A stretch of 64,000 nucleotides of DNA from Paucimonas sp. (GTDB lineage: Bacteria; Pseudomonadota; Gammaproteobacteria; Pseudomonadales; Pseudomonadaceae): NCBI GenBank assembly GCA_031253995.1, contig JAIRVG010000028.1:62001-126000 (forward strand), read 5' to 3'. Position 1 is the stretch's first letter, and each line of letters opens with the position of its first letter. This document shows, one piece after another, positions 49,297 through 58,084 of this stretch. A model generated the notes under the pieces. It did not search any database. It worked only from the letters and a program-made list of their open reading frames with translations, and was not told the origin of the DNA. The position numbers and the translations under genes are program-made.

Positions 49297-49685
49297 GTAA
49301 CCATCCTTTCGGGAAGGTGCACGCTTCGCGTTGAAGCTGTTCATTTCTAGGTTTTTTGTGGGGCGGCATTTTGTCATGCGGGGGATGGGGGTGCCAGCGC
49401 AGGGCGCCGTAAGGGTGCGGCGTGGTGTCGCAGAGCAGCGGAGTAAAGCGTAACAAGCCGTGAACAGCGCCCATCCTCGGCAAAAACCATTCCCTTTGAA
49501 TAACTCAGAAATTTAATGAAACAATGAATTGAAATAGTGTTGAAACATTGGCGATGGATCTGCCAACCGCCCGAGCCATACCGGACAAATCCTGCAAATT
49601 CGTCACAAATCGGCCCGTTTCCTGCTGCCGACTCGTCGACGCATCGCCAAGATGCCCCGCCTACCGACACATAAGGACAAGTGCC
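49297..49685. promoter_or_regulatory. 389-base divergent intergenic region
   Basis: Lies between the sco start (minus) and the peptidase GTG (plus). A markedly AT-rich tract at about 49470-49550 is the likely promoter zone for the peptidase. No clear operator or hairpin is visible. The plus frame is open back to 49548, but that part lacks a signal peptide and has poor coding character. Confidence 0.45.
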
Positions 49686-51629
49686 GTGCTCAAACCCCTC
49701 GCCATCGCCGTAGCCCTCGGGTCGTCCCTGTTGCCTGCCGAGGCTGATGCCCATGACTACGGCAGCTACGCCGCAGAAACCCTCGACCGCCTGATCCATG
49801 ACTACCCCGGCCGCTACCGCGGCACCGCCAACTTCGCCGGGGCGGCTGACTGGATGCAGTCGCGTCTGGACTTCGGCTACCAGACCCGCCGCCAGGACTT
49901 CACCTGGGCCGGCAACCGCAACTCGCAGAACGTCATCGCCTCCGCCACCGGTACCAGCAGCAACTACATCGTGCTAGGTGCCCACTTCGACACCTACTAC
50001 GGCCGCCCCACCCTCCAGGGCCTGGACGACAATGCCTCCGGCGCTGCGGTGCTCACCGAGATCGCCCGCAACCTCGGTGGCGTGCAACTGGAGAACGGCC
50101 TGGAGGTGGTCGGCTTCGGTGCCGAGGAAGAAGGCTTGCGCGGCTCGCGGGCCTATGTCGCCGCCCTCGACGACAGCCAGCGCGCCAACCTGTTGGGCAT
50201 GATCAATCTCGACAGCCTGATCACCGGCGACAAGATGTACGCCCATGCCGGCAGCAACGCCGTGGCCAACCCGGCCCTCGGCGCTTACCGCGACCAGTTG
50301 CTGCGCATCGCCAGCGAGCTGAAGATCGACCTGTTCACCAACCCCGGGCTCAACGCCGACTACCCCGCCGGCACTGGCTGCTGCAGCGATGGCGAGAGCT
50401 TCAACGGCCTGAACGTACCGGTGCTGTTCATCGAGGCGACCAACTGGGAGCTGGGCGATCTGGATGGCTACGAGCAGACCGACAACCCGGCGATTCCCGG
50501 TGGCTCGACCTGGCACGATCCGGCGGAAGACAACGAGACCGTGCTGACCAATGCCTTCGGCCAGGAACGCATCGACCAGCGCCTGCGGGACTTCTCCCGG
50601 CTGCTGACGCGCCTCGTGCTGGAGCTGACCAACGCCGATCTGCTCGCCTCCACTGCCTCCGGCGGCGCCCTGGCGCGACAGATGGAAGACCAGCTGCAAC
50701 GCCAGCACCAGGCGATGACCCGCCTGCATGACCGGCGCTGGCTGACCCTGCTCGGCAGCGAGCGTGCGGTGGGCAGCTTCGACGGCGAGGTGGGGGTCGA
50801 GGGTGAGGTGTCGCCGGACAGTGGCTTCGATGCGCCGGGCAATCCGGAGTCGAAGCGCGTTGGCGTGCACCTGCTCGGTGACTATCGTCTGAACGAGATG
50901 GCCAGCGTGGGCGCCAGCCTCGGCTTCGAGCGCAGCCGTGACACGCTCGACCACGGCGGACGCGTCGAAGGCGATACCTGGCAGGTCGGGATCTTCGCCC
51001 TGTTGAACGATGGCGGTCCGGCCTGGCTGGGCGGCGAGCTGAGTGCCGGACACACCCGCTTCGATACCCACCGCTCGGTGTTCATCCAGGCCAACGGCGG
51101 GCCGGTGCTGCTGGACCAGCGCCTGAGTGGCGATACCTCGGCGCTGTTCTGGGGCGCGCGGGTCAACGGAGGTTACGACTTCGAATTCGGCGGTCTGAAG
51201 ACCGGGCCGGTGGCGGGGCTGGACTATGTCCACTACCGCATCGACGACTTCAGCGAAGACGAAGAGATGCGCACCGCCCTCGGCTTCGAGAAGCAGGACT
51301 ATGACGCACTGGAAGCCAGCCTGGGCTGGCGCCTGCATGGCCTGTTCGCGCTGGGCGGCGGCATGGCGGTCAAGCCCTATGCCAGCGTGCGCTGGGTGCG
51401 CGAGCTGGCGGACGGGCGCCTGGACGACATCGACCTGACCAGCCGCGCCGATGGCCGGGTGCGGGTGGCCGGGCTGGGTGAGGTGGACAAGAGCTTCGGG
51501 CGCGCACAGCTGGGTGCGCAGTTGATGGTGACCGGGCAGTTGGGCGTATTTGCCGAGGCCAACAGCCGGTTTGCCCATGACGAGGGCAATCAGGCGGGGT
51601 ATTCGCTCGGGGTGCAGTGGATGTTCTGA
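49686..51629 (+). CDS. M28 family aminopeptidase fused to an autotransporter beta-barrel
   Basis: A 647-residue secreted zinc peptidase. GTG 49686 (MLKPLAIAVALGSSLLPAEA) gives a proper signal peptide and has AAGGA upstream. M28 catalytic residues follow in order: His100 in LGAHFDTYYG, Asp114 in GLDDNASGAAVL, Glu148/Glu149 in GFGAEEEGLRGS, Asp in MINLDSL, and a late His in STWHDPAED. After a helical linker (~330-390) residues ~395-647 form a beta-barrel of the autotransporter type ending YSLGVQWMF with terminal Phe. So the peptidase is displayed or released at the cell surface by a type V pathway. Confidence 0.87.
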   Translation: MLKPLAIAVALGSSLLPAEADAHDYGSYAAETLDRLIHDYPGRYRGTANFAGAADWMQSRLDFGYQTRRQDFTWAGNRNSQNVIASATGTSSNYIVLGAHFDTYYGRPTLQGLDDNASGAAVLTEIARNLGGVQLENGLEVVGFGAEEEGLRGSRAYVAALDDSQRANLLGMINLDSLITGDKMYAHAGSNAVANPALGAYRDQLLRIASELKIDLFTNPGLNADYPAGTGCCSDGESFNGLNVPVLFIEATNWELGDLDGYEQTDNPAIPGGSTWHDPAEDNETVLTNAFGQERIDQRLRDFSRLLTRLVLELTNADLLASTASGGALARQMEDQLQRQHQAMTRLHDRRWLTLLGSERAVGSFDGEVGVEGEVSPDSGFDAPGNPESKRVGVHLLGDYRLNEMASVGASLGFERSRDTLDHGGRVEGDTWQVGIFALLNDGGPAWLGGELSAGHTRFDTHRSVFIQANGGPVLLDQRLSGDTSALFWGARVNGGYDFEFGGLKTGPVAGLDYVHYRIDDFSEDEEMRTALGFEKQDYDALEASLGWRLHGLFALGGGMAVKPYASVRWVRELADGRLDDIDLTSRADGRVRVAGLGEVDKSFGRAQLGAQLMVTGQLGVFAEANSRFAHDEGNQAGYSLGVQWMF

Positions 51630-51749
51630 CGGCGACGGATGCAGGCCCTGTACCGGGTTTCAGGGCCTCATCACTGGCACGTCGGGCCCGCACTACCGAC
51701 ACAAATCCCATCTATCCTGAAACAACCCACCCAAGCCAGGCCATTCCTC

Positions 51750-52373
51750 ATGCATCCCCTGCTGCTCCTGGTCCTGGCCCTGTGCCTGAACGTCGCCCAG
51801 GCCGCCGAGCCCTGGCACCTGGCCCATGACGAGGCCGGCATCCAGATCTACCTGCGCGACGTCCCCGGCTCGAAATACCAGAGCTTCCGTGGCGTCACGC
51901 GCATCAAGGCCGACGTGCGCACCCTGAGCGACCTCCAGGAAAACCTGCGGGTCGCCTGCAAATGGCTGTATGCCTGCGCCGACATGCGCCTGCTCAAGGT
52001 CGAGGGCGACGATACCTGGGTCTACCTCACCACCGCCCTGCCCTGGCCCGCCGGCACCCGCGACATGGTGCTCAAGGTGCACACCGAGCGCGCCGATGAC
52101 GGCAGTCTGGTTCGCCATCTGACGGCGGTTCCCGGCATGGTCCCGCGGGAGCCGGACCAGACCCGCGTCACCCGATTGCAAGGGCGGTGGACGATGATCC
52201 CCAAGGGCGAACGGGAAACCGAGGTCACCTACGAAATGCAGGCCGACCCGGCCGGCGACATCCCCGCCTGGCTGGCCAACCAGTTCGTCATCGACGCGCC
52301 GATGATCACCCTGAAGACCTTGCGGGCCGTGGCCGAGCGCCAAGGGATCCACGCGGAAACGCCCATTCAGTAA
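51750..52373 (+). CDS. START-domain exported protein
   Basis: A 207-residue protein with a signal peptide (MHPLLLLVLALCLNVAQAAE). The mature part matches a START-like lipid-binding fold (WHLAHDEAGIQIYLRDVPGS, DTWVYLTTALPWPAGTRDMV, GRWTMIPKGERETEVTYEMQ, DPAGDIPAWLANQFVIDAP), as in StAR-related proteins of proteobacteria. Probably binds a lipid or hydrophobic ligand in the periplasm. It is 134 bases upstream of the ureidoglycine enzyme, same strand, unrelated in function. Confidence 0.82.
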   Translation: MHPLLLLVLALCLNVAQAAEPWHLAHDEAGIQIYLRDVPGSKYQSFRGVTRIKADVRTLSDLQENLRVACKWLYACADMRLLKVEGDDTWVYLTTALPWPAGTRDMVLKVHTERADDGSLVRHLTAVPGMVPREPDQTRVTRLQGRWTMIPKGERETEVTYEMQADPAGDIPAWLANQFVIDAPMITLKTLRAVAERQGIHAETPIQ

Positions 52374-52507
52374 TCGAATACCACGAATTCCAACATTTAA
52401 TTTGTGGATGCACCACGATGCTCATACTGTAGAGCGGCAAGCCCCGGTAGAACGGCCGTTGCAGGCGGTCCCGGGGATACAACAACAAACACTTTTCGAG
52501 ACTGTCC

Positions 52508-53341
52508 ATGTCGAAATCCTACTTCGCCCCCCACGGCGGGCACCCGGCTCAGACCGAGCTGCTGACAGACCGTGCGATGTTCACCGAAGCCTATGCCGTC
52601 ATCCCGAAAGGCGTGATGCGCGACATCGTCACCAGCCACCTGCCCTTCTGGGACAAGATGCGCATGTGGGTCATCGCCCGCCCGCTGTCCGGTTTCGCCG
52701 AAACCTTCTCCCAGTACATCGTCGAAGTGGCGCCGGAAGGCGGCAGCGAGCGTCCTGAGCTGGACAAGAACGCCGAAGCGGTGCTGTTCGTCGTCGAAGG
52801 TGAAGTCGACATCACCCTGCAGGGCAAGAACCACACCCTCAAGCCAGGTGGCTACGCCTTCATCCCGCCGGCTGCCGAGTGGAGCCTGCGCAACAACAGC
52901 AACGCCAACGTCACCTTCCACTGGATCCGCAAGCACTACGAAGCCGTCGAAGGCCTGCCGCATCCGGAAGCGTTCGTCACCAACGAACAGGACATCACCC
53001 CGATCCCGATGCCGGGCACCGATGGCGCCTGGGTCACCACCCGCTTCGTCGACATGGCCGACATGCGCCACGACATGCACGTCAACATCGTGACCTTCCA
53101 GCCGGGCGGCGTGATTCCGTTCGCTGAAACCCACGTCATGGAACACGGCCTGTACGTACTGGAAGGCAAGGCGGTGTATCGCCTGAACCAGGACTGGGTC
53201 GAGGTGGAAGCCGGCGACTTCATGTGGCTGCGCGCCTTCTGCCCGCAGGCTTGCTACTCCGGCGGCCCTGGCCCGTTCCGCTACCTGCTGTACAAGGATG
53301 TAAACCGCAACGTGCACCTGACGCTGAATCCGAAGCGTTGA
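52508..53341 (+). CDS. allE: (S)-ureidoglycine aminohydrolase
   Basis: Bicupin enzyme of the allantoin pathway that releases ammonia from (S)-ureidoglycine to give (S)-ureidoglycolate, acting with Mn(II). The 277 residues hold two cupin modules: an N-terminal one (LFVVEGEVDITLQGK) and the metal-binding C-terminal one (FAETHVMEHGLYVLEGKAVYRL, DFMWLRAFCPQACYSGGPG). The metal-ligand set His-His-Glu is seen in the C-terminal cupin (ETHVMEHGLYVLEG). Other allantoin genes are not in the window, although the convergent LysR may be linked. A strong terminator follows. Confidence 0.93.
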   Translation: MSKSYFAPHGGHPAQTELLTDRAMFTEAYAVIPKGVMRDIVTSHLPFWDKMRMWVIARPLSGFAETFSQYIVEVAPEGGSERPELDKNAEAVLFVVEGEVDITLQGKNHTLKPGGYAFIPPAAEWSLRNNSNANVTFHWIRKHYEAVEGLPHPEAFVTNEQDITPIPMPGTDGAWVTTRFVDMADMRHDMHVNIVTFQPGGVIPFAETHVMEHGLYVLEGKAVYRLNQDWVEVEAGDFMWLRAFCPQACYSGGPGPFRYLLYKDVNRNVHLTLNPKR

Positions 53342-53366
53342 TGCCGACTGCGTCAGCAGCCTGAAT

Positions 53367-53399
53367 GAAAAGCCCGCCTGTCGAAGGCGGGCTTTTTTG
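53367..53399 (+). terminator. Intrinsic terminator after allE
   Basis: 9-bp GC stem (53371-53379 with 53385-53393) with a 5-base loop, followed by six T. Serves allE; an A-run on the other side also suits the convergent LysR gene. Confidence 0.93.
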
Positions 53400-53449
53400 T
53401 TTGTGCCTGAATGCCTGGCAGTAGACCGTGCCAGGGCATGTCAAGCCCC

Positions 53450-54325
53450 TCATTCCTGATCCAGCACCTTCGCCAGCACCGCCCCCAGCTCCTTCACCAT
53501 CGGCTCCGCCGTCCCCCGGTGCACCACCACGATCTCGTAGCTGTCCACCACCGGCAGTCCATCCCCCTCCCCCAACACCCGATGATCCCCGGTCACCGCC
53601 CGCGGCGGCAGCAGGCTGATGCCCATGCCATCGGCCACCGCCGCCTGGATCCCGCTCAGGCTCGAACTGGTGAACGCGATCCGCCAGCGTCGTCCCAAGG
53701 CCTCCACGGCATTGATGATCTCGTCGCGGTACAACCCACGGGGTGGAAAGGTCACCAGCGGGATCGGGTCCTGCTCCAGCGCCGGATGCTTCGCACTGTC
53801 GATCCAGGCCAGTTCCTCCGACCAGCTGGCCACCCCTTCCCGGCCGTTGCGCCGCTGCTTGAGCAGGACCAGGTCCAGCTCGCCGTTGTCGTAGCTCTGG
53901 GCGATATCGCGGCACAGGCCGCTGGTGACCTCCAGCTTGACCTGCGGGTGCTTGCGGTTGAACGCCGACAGCGCATTGGTGGTTCGGCCCCCGACGAAAT
54001 CCTCCGGCACCCCCAGGCGCACCGTCATCCCCACGGTCGCTCCGGCCAGCGCTTCGAGCATCTGGTCGTTCAGCGCCAGCATGTGGCGGGCGTAGCCCAG
54101 CAGGGTCTGCCCGGCGTCGGTGGGCAGCACCTCGCGGTTGCCGCGCTCCAGCAGGCGATGACCGACCATGTCCTCCAGGCGGCGGACCTTCTGGCTGATG
54201 GTGGATTGGGTGGAATGCAGGCGGGAGGCGGCAGTGGTGAAGCTGCCGCAATCGGCGACCACGACGATGGCACGGAGCAGGTCGAGGTCGAAGAGGGTTC
54301 TAGTGGGTTTCGGAATGGAAGTCAT
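53450..54325 (-). CDS. LysR-family transcriptional regulator
   Basis: A 291-residue LysR regulator. The helix-turn-helix at about residues 12-70 (DLDLLRAIVVVADCGSFTTA, HSTQSTISQKVRRLEDMVG) and a co-inducer domain are complete. It is convergent with the allE gene and shares no promoter with it. The start at 54325 (MTSIPKPTRT) is chosen by family alignment; the ribosome site is weak. It may regulate the START/allE unit or a distant target. Confidence 0.87.
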   Translation of the reverse strand: MTSIPKPTRTLFDLDLLRAIVVVADCGSFTTAASRLHSTQSTISQKVRRLEDMVGHRLLERGNREVLPTDAGQTLLGYARHMLALNDQMLEALAGATVGMTVRLGVPEDFVGGRTTNALSAFNRKHPQVKLEVTSGLCRDIAQSYDNGELDLVLLKQRRNGREGVASWSEELAWIDSAKHPALEQDPIPLVTFPPRGLYRDEIINAVEALGRRWRIAFTSSSLSGIQAAVADGMGISLLPPRAVTGDHRVLGEGDGLPVVDSYEIVVVHRGTAEPMVKELGAVLAKVLDQE

Positions 54326-54394
54326 GGGCGGATTTGCAAATCGAATGCGGTACCGCGCTTGTAGCACGGCGATCCACCCAACGACAACAGCGCC

Positions 54395-54835
54395 TCAGGC
54401 CGGGACCTGGCCCGAGAGAAACACCTGCCGGTCGATATCCCGCCGCCGCATCATCGTCGCATTCGGCCGCCCGCCCAGCTGGTTCCACTTCGGAAACTCC
54501 GCGGCAGCCCGCTCGAAGTCACCGTTGTTGACATGACGCAGCAGCATCGAGCTACGGAAGCGCGCAAAACCGAAGTCGAACACCAGCATGACCAGGGCAT
54601 CCCACTGCCCCGGGTTCACCTGGACCTTGAGCAGGCCGGCGAGCAGCGGTTCGATGCGGTCGATTTCCTGTTCGAGCTTGGCCTGCGCCTCTTCCTCGGT
54701 AATCTCCATGCCATCATGCACATCGCCGTAATGCTGGTAACCGATGAACCAGGTGCCCTGGGGATCCTGGTGGGCCTTGAGGGTCAGTCCGGTACGGCGT
54801 TTGATCAGGTCCAGCGAAGACGGGGACAAGCGCAT
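54395..54835 (-). CDS. Lysozyme-fold (GH24-like) protein with lost catalytic residues
   Basis: A 146-residue protein aligned with T4/RrrD-type muramidases: SSLDLIKRRTGLTLKAHQDP against the IDEGLRLKIYKD stretch, then GTWFIGYQHYG for GYYTIGIGH, and DALVMLVFDFGFARFRSSML for the second lobe. The catalytic Glu of EG is Thr15 here, the Thr of TIG is Phe30, while the second Asp (Asp24) is kept. So it is probably not an active muramidase. No signal peptide or holin gene; a strong AAGGAG site precedes ATG 54835. No phage genes are near. Confidence 0.78.
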   Translation of the reverse strand: MRLSPSSLDLIKRRTGLTLKAHQDPQGTWFIGYQHYGDVHDGMEITEEEAQAKLEQEIDRIEPLLAGLLKVQVNPGQWDALVMLVFDFGFARFRSSMLLRHVNNGDFERAAAEFPKWNQLGGRPNATMMRRRDIDRQVFLSGQVPA

Positions 54836-54921
54836 GATCCAGCTCCTTGCATGAAAAAGAGGAACAACGGTGACTGAGGCTAACCCAGACACCATGACGC
54901 GCGATAGCACAATGCCCCTGC

Positions 54922-56979
54922 TCAGAAGCGGATCTTCATCCCCACGTAGCCCGTGCGGCCGGGGGCCGGTTCGTAGTAGCGGCCGCCGTTGTCGTTGATG
55001 CGCAGGTTGTCGTAGTAACGGCGGTCCGTCAGGTTGTCCAGCCCCACGTAGGGCTCGACGTTCTCGGCCCAGCCCTTGAGCTGCATCCCCAGGCGCAGGT
55101 TGACCAGCGCGTAGCCGCCGACCCGCGCGGTATTGCCGCTGTCGGCGTACTGGCGGTCGAATACCGAGGTGTTGAGCCGTGCGTACCAGTTGTCGCGGCT
55201 GTAGCTCAGTTCACCGAACAGGCTCTGTACCGGGATTCCGGGCAAGCGATTGCCGTCGTAGACGACCTGTGTGCCATCGGCCTCTTTATATTTGAAACTG
55301 CGGTAGCTGTAGTCATTCAGGCTGTATGCCGTGGTCAACTGCCAGTGCTCGTCCGGCTGCCAGCGCAGGCTGATCTCCAGGCCATCGCGCCGGGTCGAAC
55401 CGGCGTTGCGATTGAAACCTCGGCTTACCGGGGTCGGGTAATAGGGCACCAGCTCATCACGAGTATCGATGCTGTACACCACGGCCTCGTAGCGCCAGTG
55501 CGCGGTCTCGCCCTTGAAGCCGATTTCCTTGTTCAGCGCTTCCGCCGGTTCCAGGCTGCTGTTGAAACCACCACCGCCATTGGGGTTGGCCAGCTCGCTG
55601 ACCGTGGGAGTCTCGAAGGAGGTCGCGACGCGGGCGTAGACGGTGTGGTGCGGGTCCAGGCGATAGCTGAGACCGACGCTGTAGTTGAGGTCGCGCAGGT
55701 TGCGTTTGCCGGAGTCGTCGCCGTCACGCAGGAAGCGGTCGTCGACGCTCAGGCGCACCGTGTCGTGGCGCAGGCCGAGGCTGAGCAGCCAGTCCTCGGT
55801 CAGCTCGGTCTGGTTTTCGATGAACAGACCCAGGCTGCGGGCTTCCTCGCGCTGACGGGAGGTCAATGCGCCCTTCTCGCCACCGATGACGTTGTTGTTG
55901 CGATCACGGTCGTCGCGCAGGGATTCGAGGTCGCCGCCGAAGGTGAGCTTGTGCTTGAGGCCGAACCAGTCGGCGACATGGGTGTAGTTGGCACCGACAC
56001 CGCCGAATAGGCGCTCGTAGCTGGTCTGGCCGTTGGCGGCCAGGGGCAGACGGTTTTCGAAATCCCGTTGCCCGACATAACTGCGGATCTGGTAGGTGTC
56101 CTCGCCCTGCGGCTGGCCATCCCACACCAGCGACAGGCGTTGCTGGGTGATGCGCTCGTCCGAGTCGAACGACAGGCTTTGCGGCCGTGCCTGATCGCGA
56201 TCAGCACGCACCTGGCCGAGGTCCAGTCCACCCGGGTCTTCCGAGCGGTTGTCCAGTGCATGCACCGTCAGCGCCAGGCGCCCCGTCTCGCCCCACCAGC
56301 GCACCTTGCCGGTGAGGTTGTTGGCCTCGCTGGTGGCGTGCTGGCGATAGCCCTCCGACTGGGTCGAACTCAGCGCCAGCAGCGCGCCGACATTGTCTTG
56401 CGTGCCACTGGCCTCGACGCTCTGTCGGCGAAAGCCGTAGCTGCCGAAGCTGACATCGCCGGCGACGCTCGGCTGCTCGCTCGGCTCGCGGGTATTGATC
56501 GCCAATACGCCACCCGCGCCGTTGCCATAGAGCACGGCGGCCGGACCGCGCAGCACTTCGATACGCTCCACCAGGCCGAGGTCGAAGCCGTCCAGTTCGG
56601 TCTGGCCGTCGGGCATGGTCAAGGGCACGCCATCCACCAGCACGCGAATGCCGCGCACACCGAAGCTGGAACGCGAACCGAAGCCGCGAATCGCCGGGCG
56701 CAGGCCCTGGGCGGCGTTGTAGCGGCTCTGCACCACCACCCCCGGCACGCCGGACAGCAGGTTGCCGAGGGTCAGTGCCTGTTCGCCGCGGCTGTCGGCG
56801 GCGTCGACGACGCTGGCGGACAGGGCGGCTTCGGACCACTGATCGCCGGTACGGGTGGCGCTGACCACCACGGGCTCGACTTCGACAGGGCTATCGGCCA
56901 GTACGCCGGTGGAGGTCAGCAGCAGTGCGCCGAGGGCAGCGTGGCGGTGTGCGGCGCGTGGCCGCTGGTTGTTTTTCAT
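54922..56979 (-). CDS. TonB-dependent receptor, PqqU/YncD-like
   Basis: A 685-residue outer-membrane receptor. It matches E. coli PqqU (YncD), the PQQ importer, in the plug (LRPAIRGFGSRSSFGVRGIR, LVDGVPLTMPDGQTELDGFD, IEVLRGPAAVLYGNGAGGVL) and at the end (NRLPGIPVQSLFGELSY, LDNLTDRRYYDNLRINDNGG, RYYEPAPGRTGYVGMKIRF). Signal peptide ends near GVLADS; TonB box EPVVVSAT. It precedes, in the same direction, a channel protein and a quinohemoprotein that needs PQQ, so uptake of the free cofactor is a coherent function. The assignment is by remembered similarity and context. Confidence 0.82.
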   Translation of the reverse strand: MKNNQRPRAAHRHAALGALLLTSTGVLADSPVEVEPVVVSATRTGDQWSEAALSASVVDAADSRGEQALTLGNLLSGVPGVVVQSRYNAAQGLRPAIRGFGSRSSFGVRGIRVLVDGVPLTMPDGQTELDGFDLGLVERIEVLRGPAAVLYGNGAGGVLAINTREPSEQPSVAGDVSFGSYGFRRQSVEASGTQDNVGALLALSSTQSEGYRQHATSEANNLTGKVRWWGETGRLALTVHALDNRSEDPGGLDLGQVRADRDQARPQSLSFDSDERITQQRLSLVWDGQPQGEDTYQIRSYVGQRDFENRLPLAANGQTSYERLFGGVGANYTHVADWFGLKHKLTFGGDLESLRDDRDRNNNVIGGEKGALTSRQREEARSLGLFIENQTELTEDWLLSLGLRHDTVRLSVDDRFLRDGDDSGKRNLRDLNYSVGLSYRLDPHHTVYARVATSFETPTVSELANPNGGGGFNSSLEPAEALNKEIGFKGETAHWRYEAVVYSIDTRDELVPYYPTPVSRGFNRNAGSTRRDGLEISLRWQPDEHWQLTTAYSLNDYSYRSFKYKEADGTQVVYDGNRLPGIPVQSLFGELSYSRDNWYARLNTSVFDRQYADSGNTARVGGYALVNLRLGMQLKGWAENVEPYVGLDNLTDRRYYDNLRINDNGGRYYEPAPGRTGYVGMKIRF

Positions 56980-57091
56980 GGGGGTGTTCCATCGGGTCCC
57001 GCGGGGATGGGTGGGACCATACGCAAAGGGTGGGCACAAGGCTAGTAAGCGGGAGTAAGAAGCACGCGATACTTAGGTCGGTCACCCAAAA

Positions 57092-57117
57092 GTAGGAGCT
57101 GGCGTGCCTGCTCCTAC
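57092..57117. repeat. Short REP-like palindrome
   Basis: GTAGGAGC (57092-57099) pairs with GCTCCTAC (57110-57117) in the 153-base gap between the receptor and the outer-membrane channel gene. Confidence 0.6.
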
Positions 57118-57132
57118 GGTACGCGCTCCGAC

Positions 57133-57993
57133 TCAATAGAAATACGCCACCCTGAACTGCAGCGAATTGTCGATCTTCACCCCCTCCCGCACCGAGGTGT
57201 CGTGCATCACCTGCCCCAGCACCTGCAACTGCTTGCTGACCATGGTCGCCACGGTGAAACCGACCGTGCCGTTGTTGCGGCTGGTGGCCAGGGTCTGGCC
57301 ATCGAGGGTCTCGCGCGCGCCCCAGTTGTGGCGGTAGCTGATCGCCGCGTAGGTCTCGGGGGTGAAGTTGTAGCGCAGGTGGTTGTGCAGCTGGAACAGC
57401 GTGTCCTTCTTCGCATCGGTGGACCGCTGGTCCTGGTAGAACTCCGCTTCGGCGATCACGTCCCAGGTGATCTTGTCGGTCAGGCCCTTGATGTAGCCGG
57501 CCTGCAGGTCCACCGCCCAGCGATTGTTGCTGAGGGCGAAGCCTTCGTTCTTGTCGCTGCCGGTGGGCGCGGTGAAGAACACCGACCAGCCGAGATGCTC
57601 GTTGCGCTCAAGATCGGCGATGGTCCACAGGGTGCCGCCGAAGGTGATGTCGCCCAGCCCGGAATTCTTCGTGTGCGTGGCACCGATGTCCTGCTGGCCG
57701 AAGGGAATGACGATCTGCGGGTCCCAGGTGTAGCCGGTGCCGAAGAAGTCGGTGAAGTGGATCAGGCGCAGCACGCCGACGGTCATGTCCAGGTCGAGGT
57801 CGTCGGCGACCTTCTTGCCGCCCGAGTAGACCTTGTCACCCCGCGGATTCTGCTGGTAGAGCACCACCACGTCGGTGCCCTTGGGCAGTGCCGTGTAGTC
57901 GCCGGGATCGGGCTTGACGTCGGCCAGGGCCGCCAGGGATACGCCGAACAGGGCCAGGCCGGTGGCGAGGGTCGAAGGACGGATGATCTTCAT
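57133..57993 (-). CDS. Outer-membrane channel-like protein (phenol meta-pathway MetA type)
   Basis: A 286-residue predicted outer-membrane beta-barrel with a signal peptide (MKIIRPSTLATGLALFGVSL, cleavage near ALADV). Alternating strands with aromatic girdles (PQIVIPFGQQDIG, ITWDVIAEAEFYQDQ, YAAISYRHNWGA) and a C-terminal FRVAYFY match the Phenol_MetA_deg family found beside aromatic or alcohol oxidation genes. Probably admits alcohol or hydrophobic substrates. ATG 57993 with GAGAGC site. It follows the alcohol dehydrogenase gene by 91 bases, same strand. Confidence 0.8.
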   Translation of the reverse strand: MKIIRPSTLATGLALFGVSLAALADVKPDPGDYTALPKGTDVVVLYQQNPRGDKVYSGGKKVADDLDLDMTVGVLRLIHFTDFFGTGYTWDPQIVIPFGQQDIGATHTKNSGLGDITFGGTLWTIADLERNEHLGWSVFFTAPTGSDKNEGFALSNNRWAVDLQAGYIKGLTDKITWDVIAEAEFYQDQRSTDAKKDTLFQLHNHLRYNFTPETYAAISYRHNWGARETLDGQTLATSRNNGTVGFTVATMVSKQLQVLGQVMHDTSVREGVKIDNSLQFRVAYFY

Positions 57994-58084
57994 GATGAGC
58001 TCTCGTTGTTGTTTTTGTTGGCATGCAGAGCCCCGGACGACCCCATTTCCAGGGGTCGCCAGGGTGATTTCGGACAAATCGGCC

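Noticed and set aside
54395..54910. Prophage remnant signalled by the lysozyme-like gene
   Set aside because: No integrase, holin, spanin, tail or terminase genes nearby; flanks are ordinary LysR and TonB genes.
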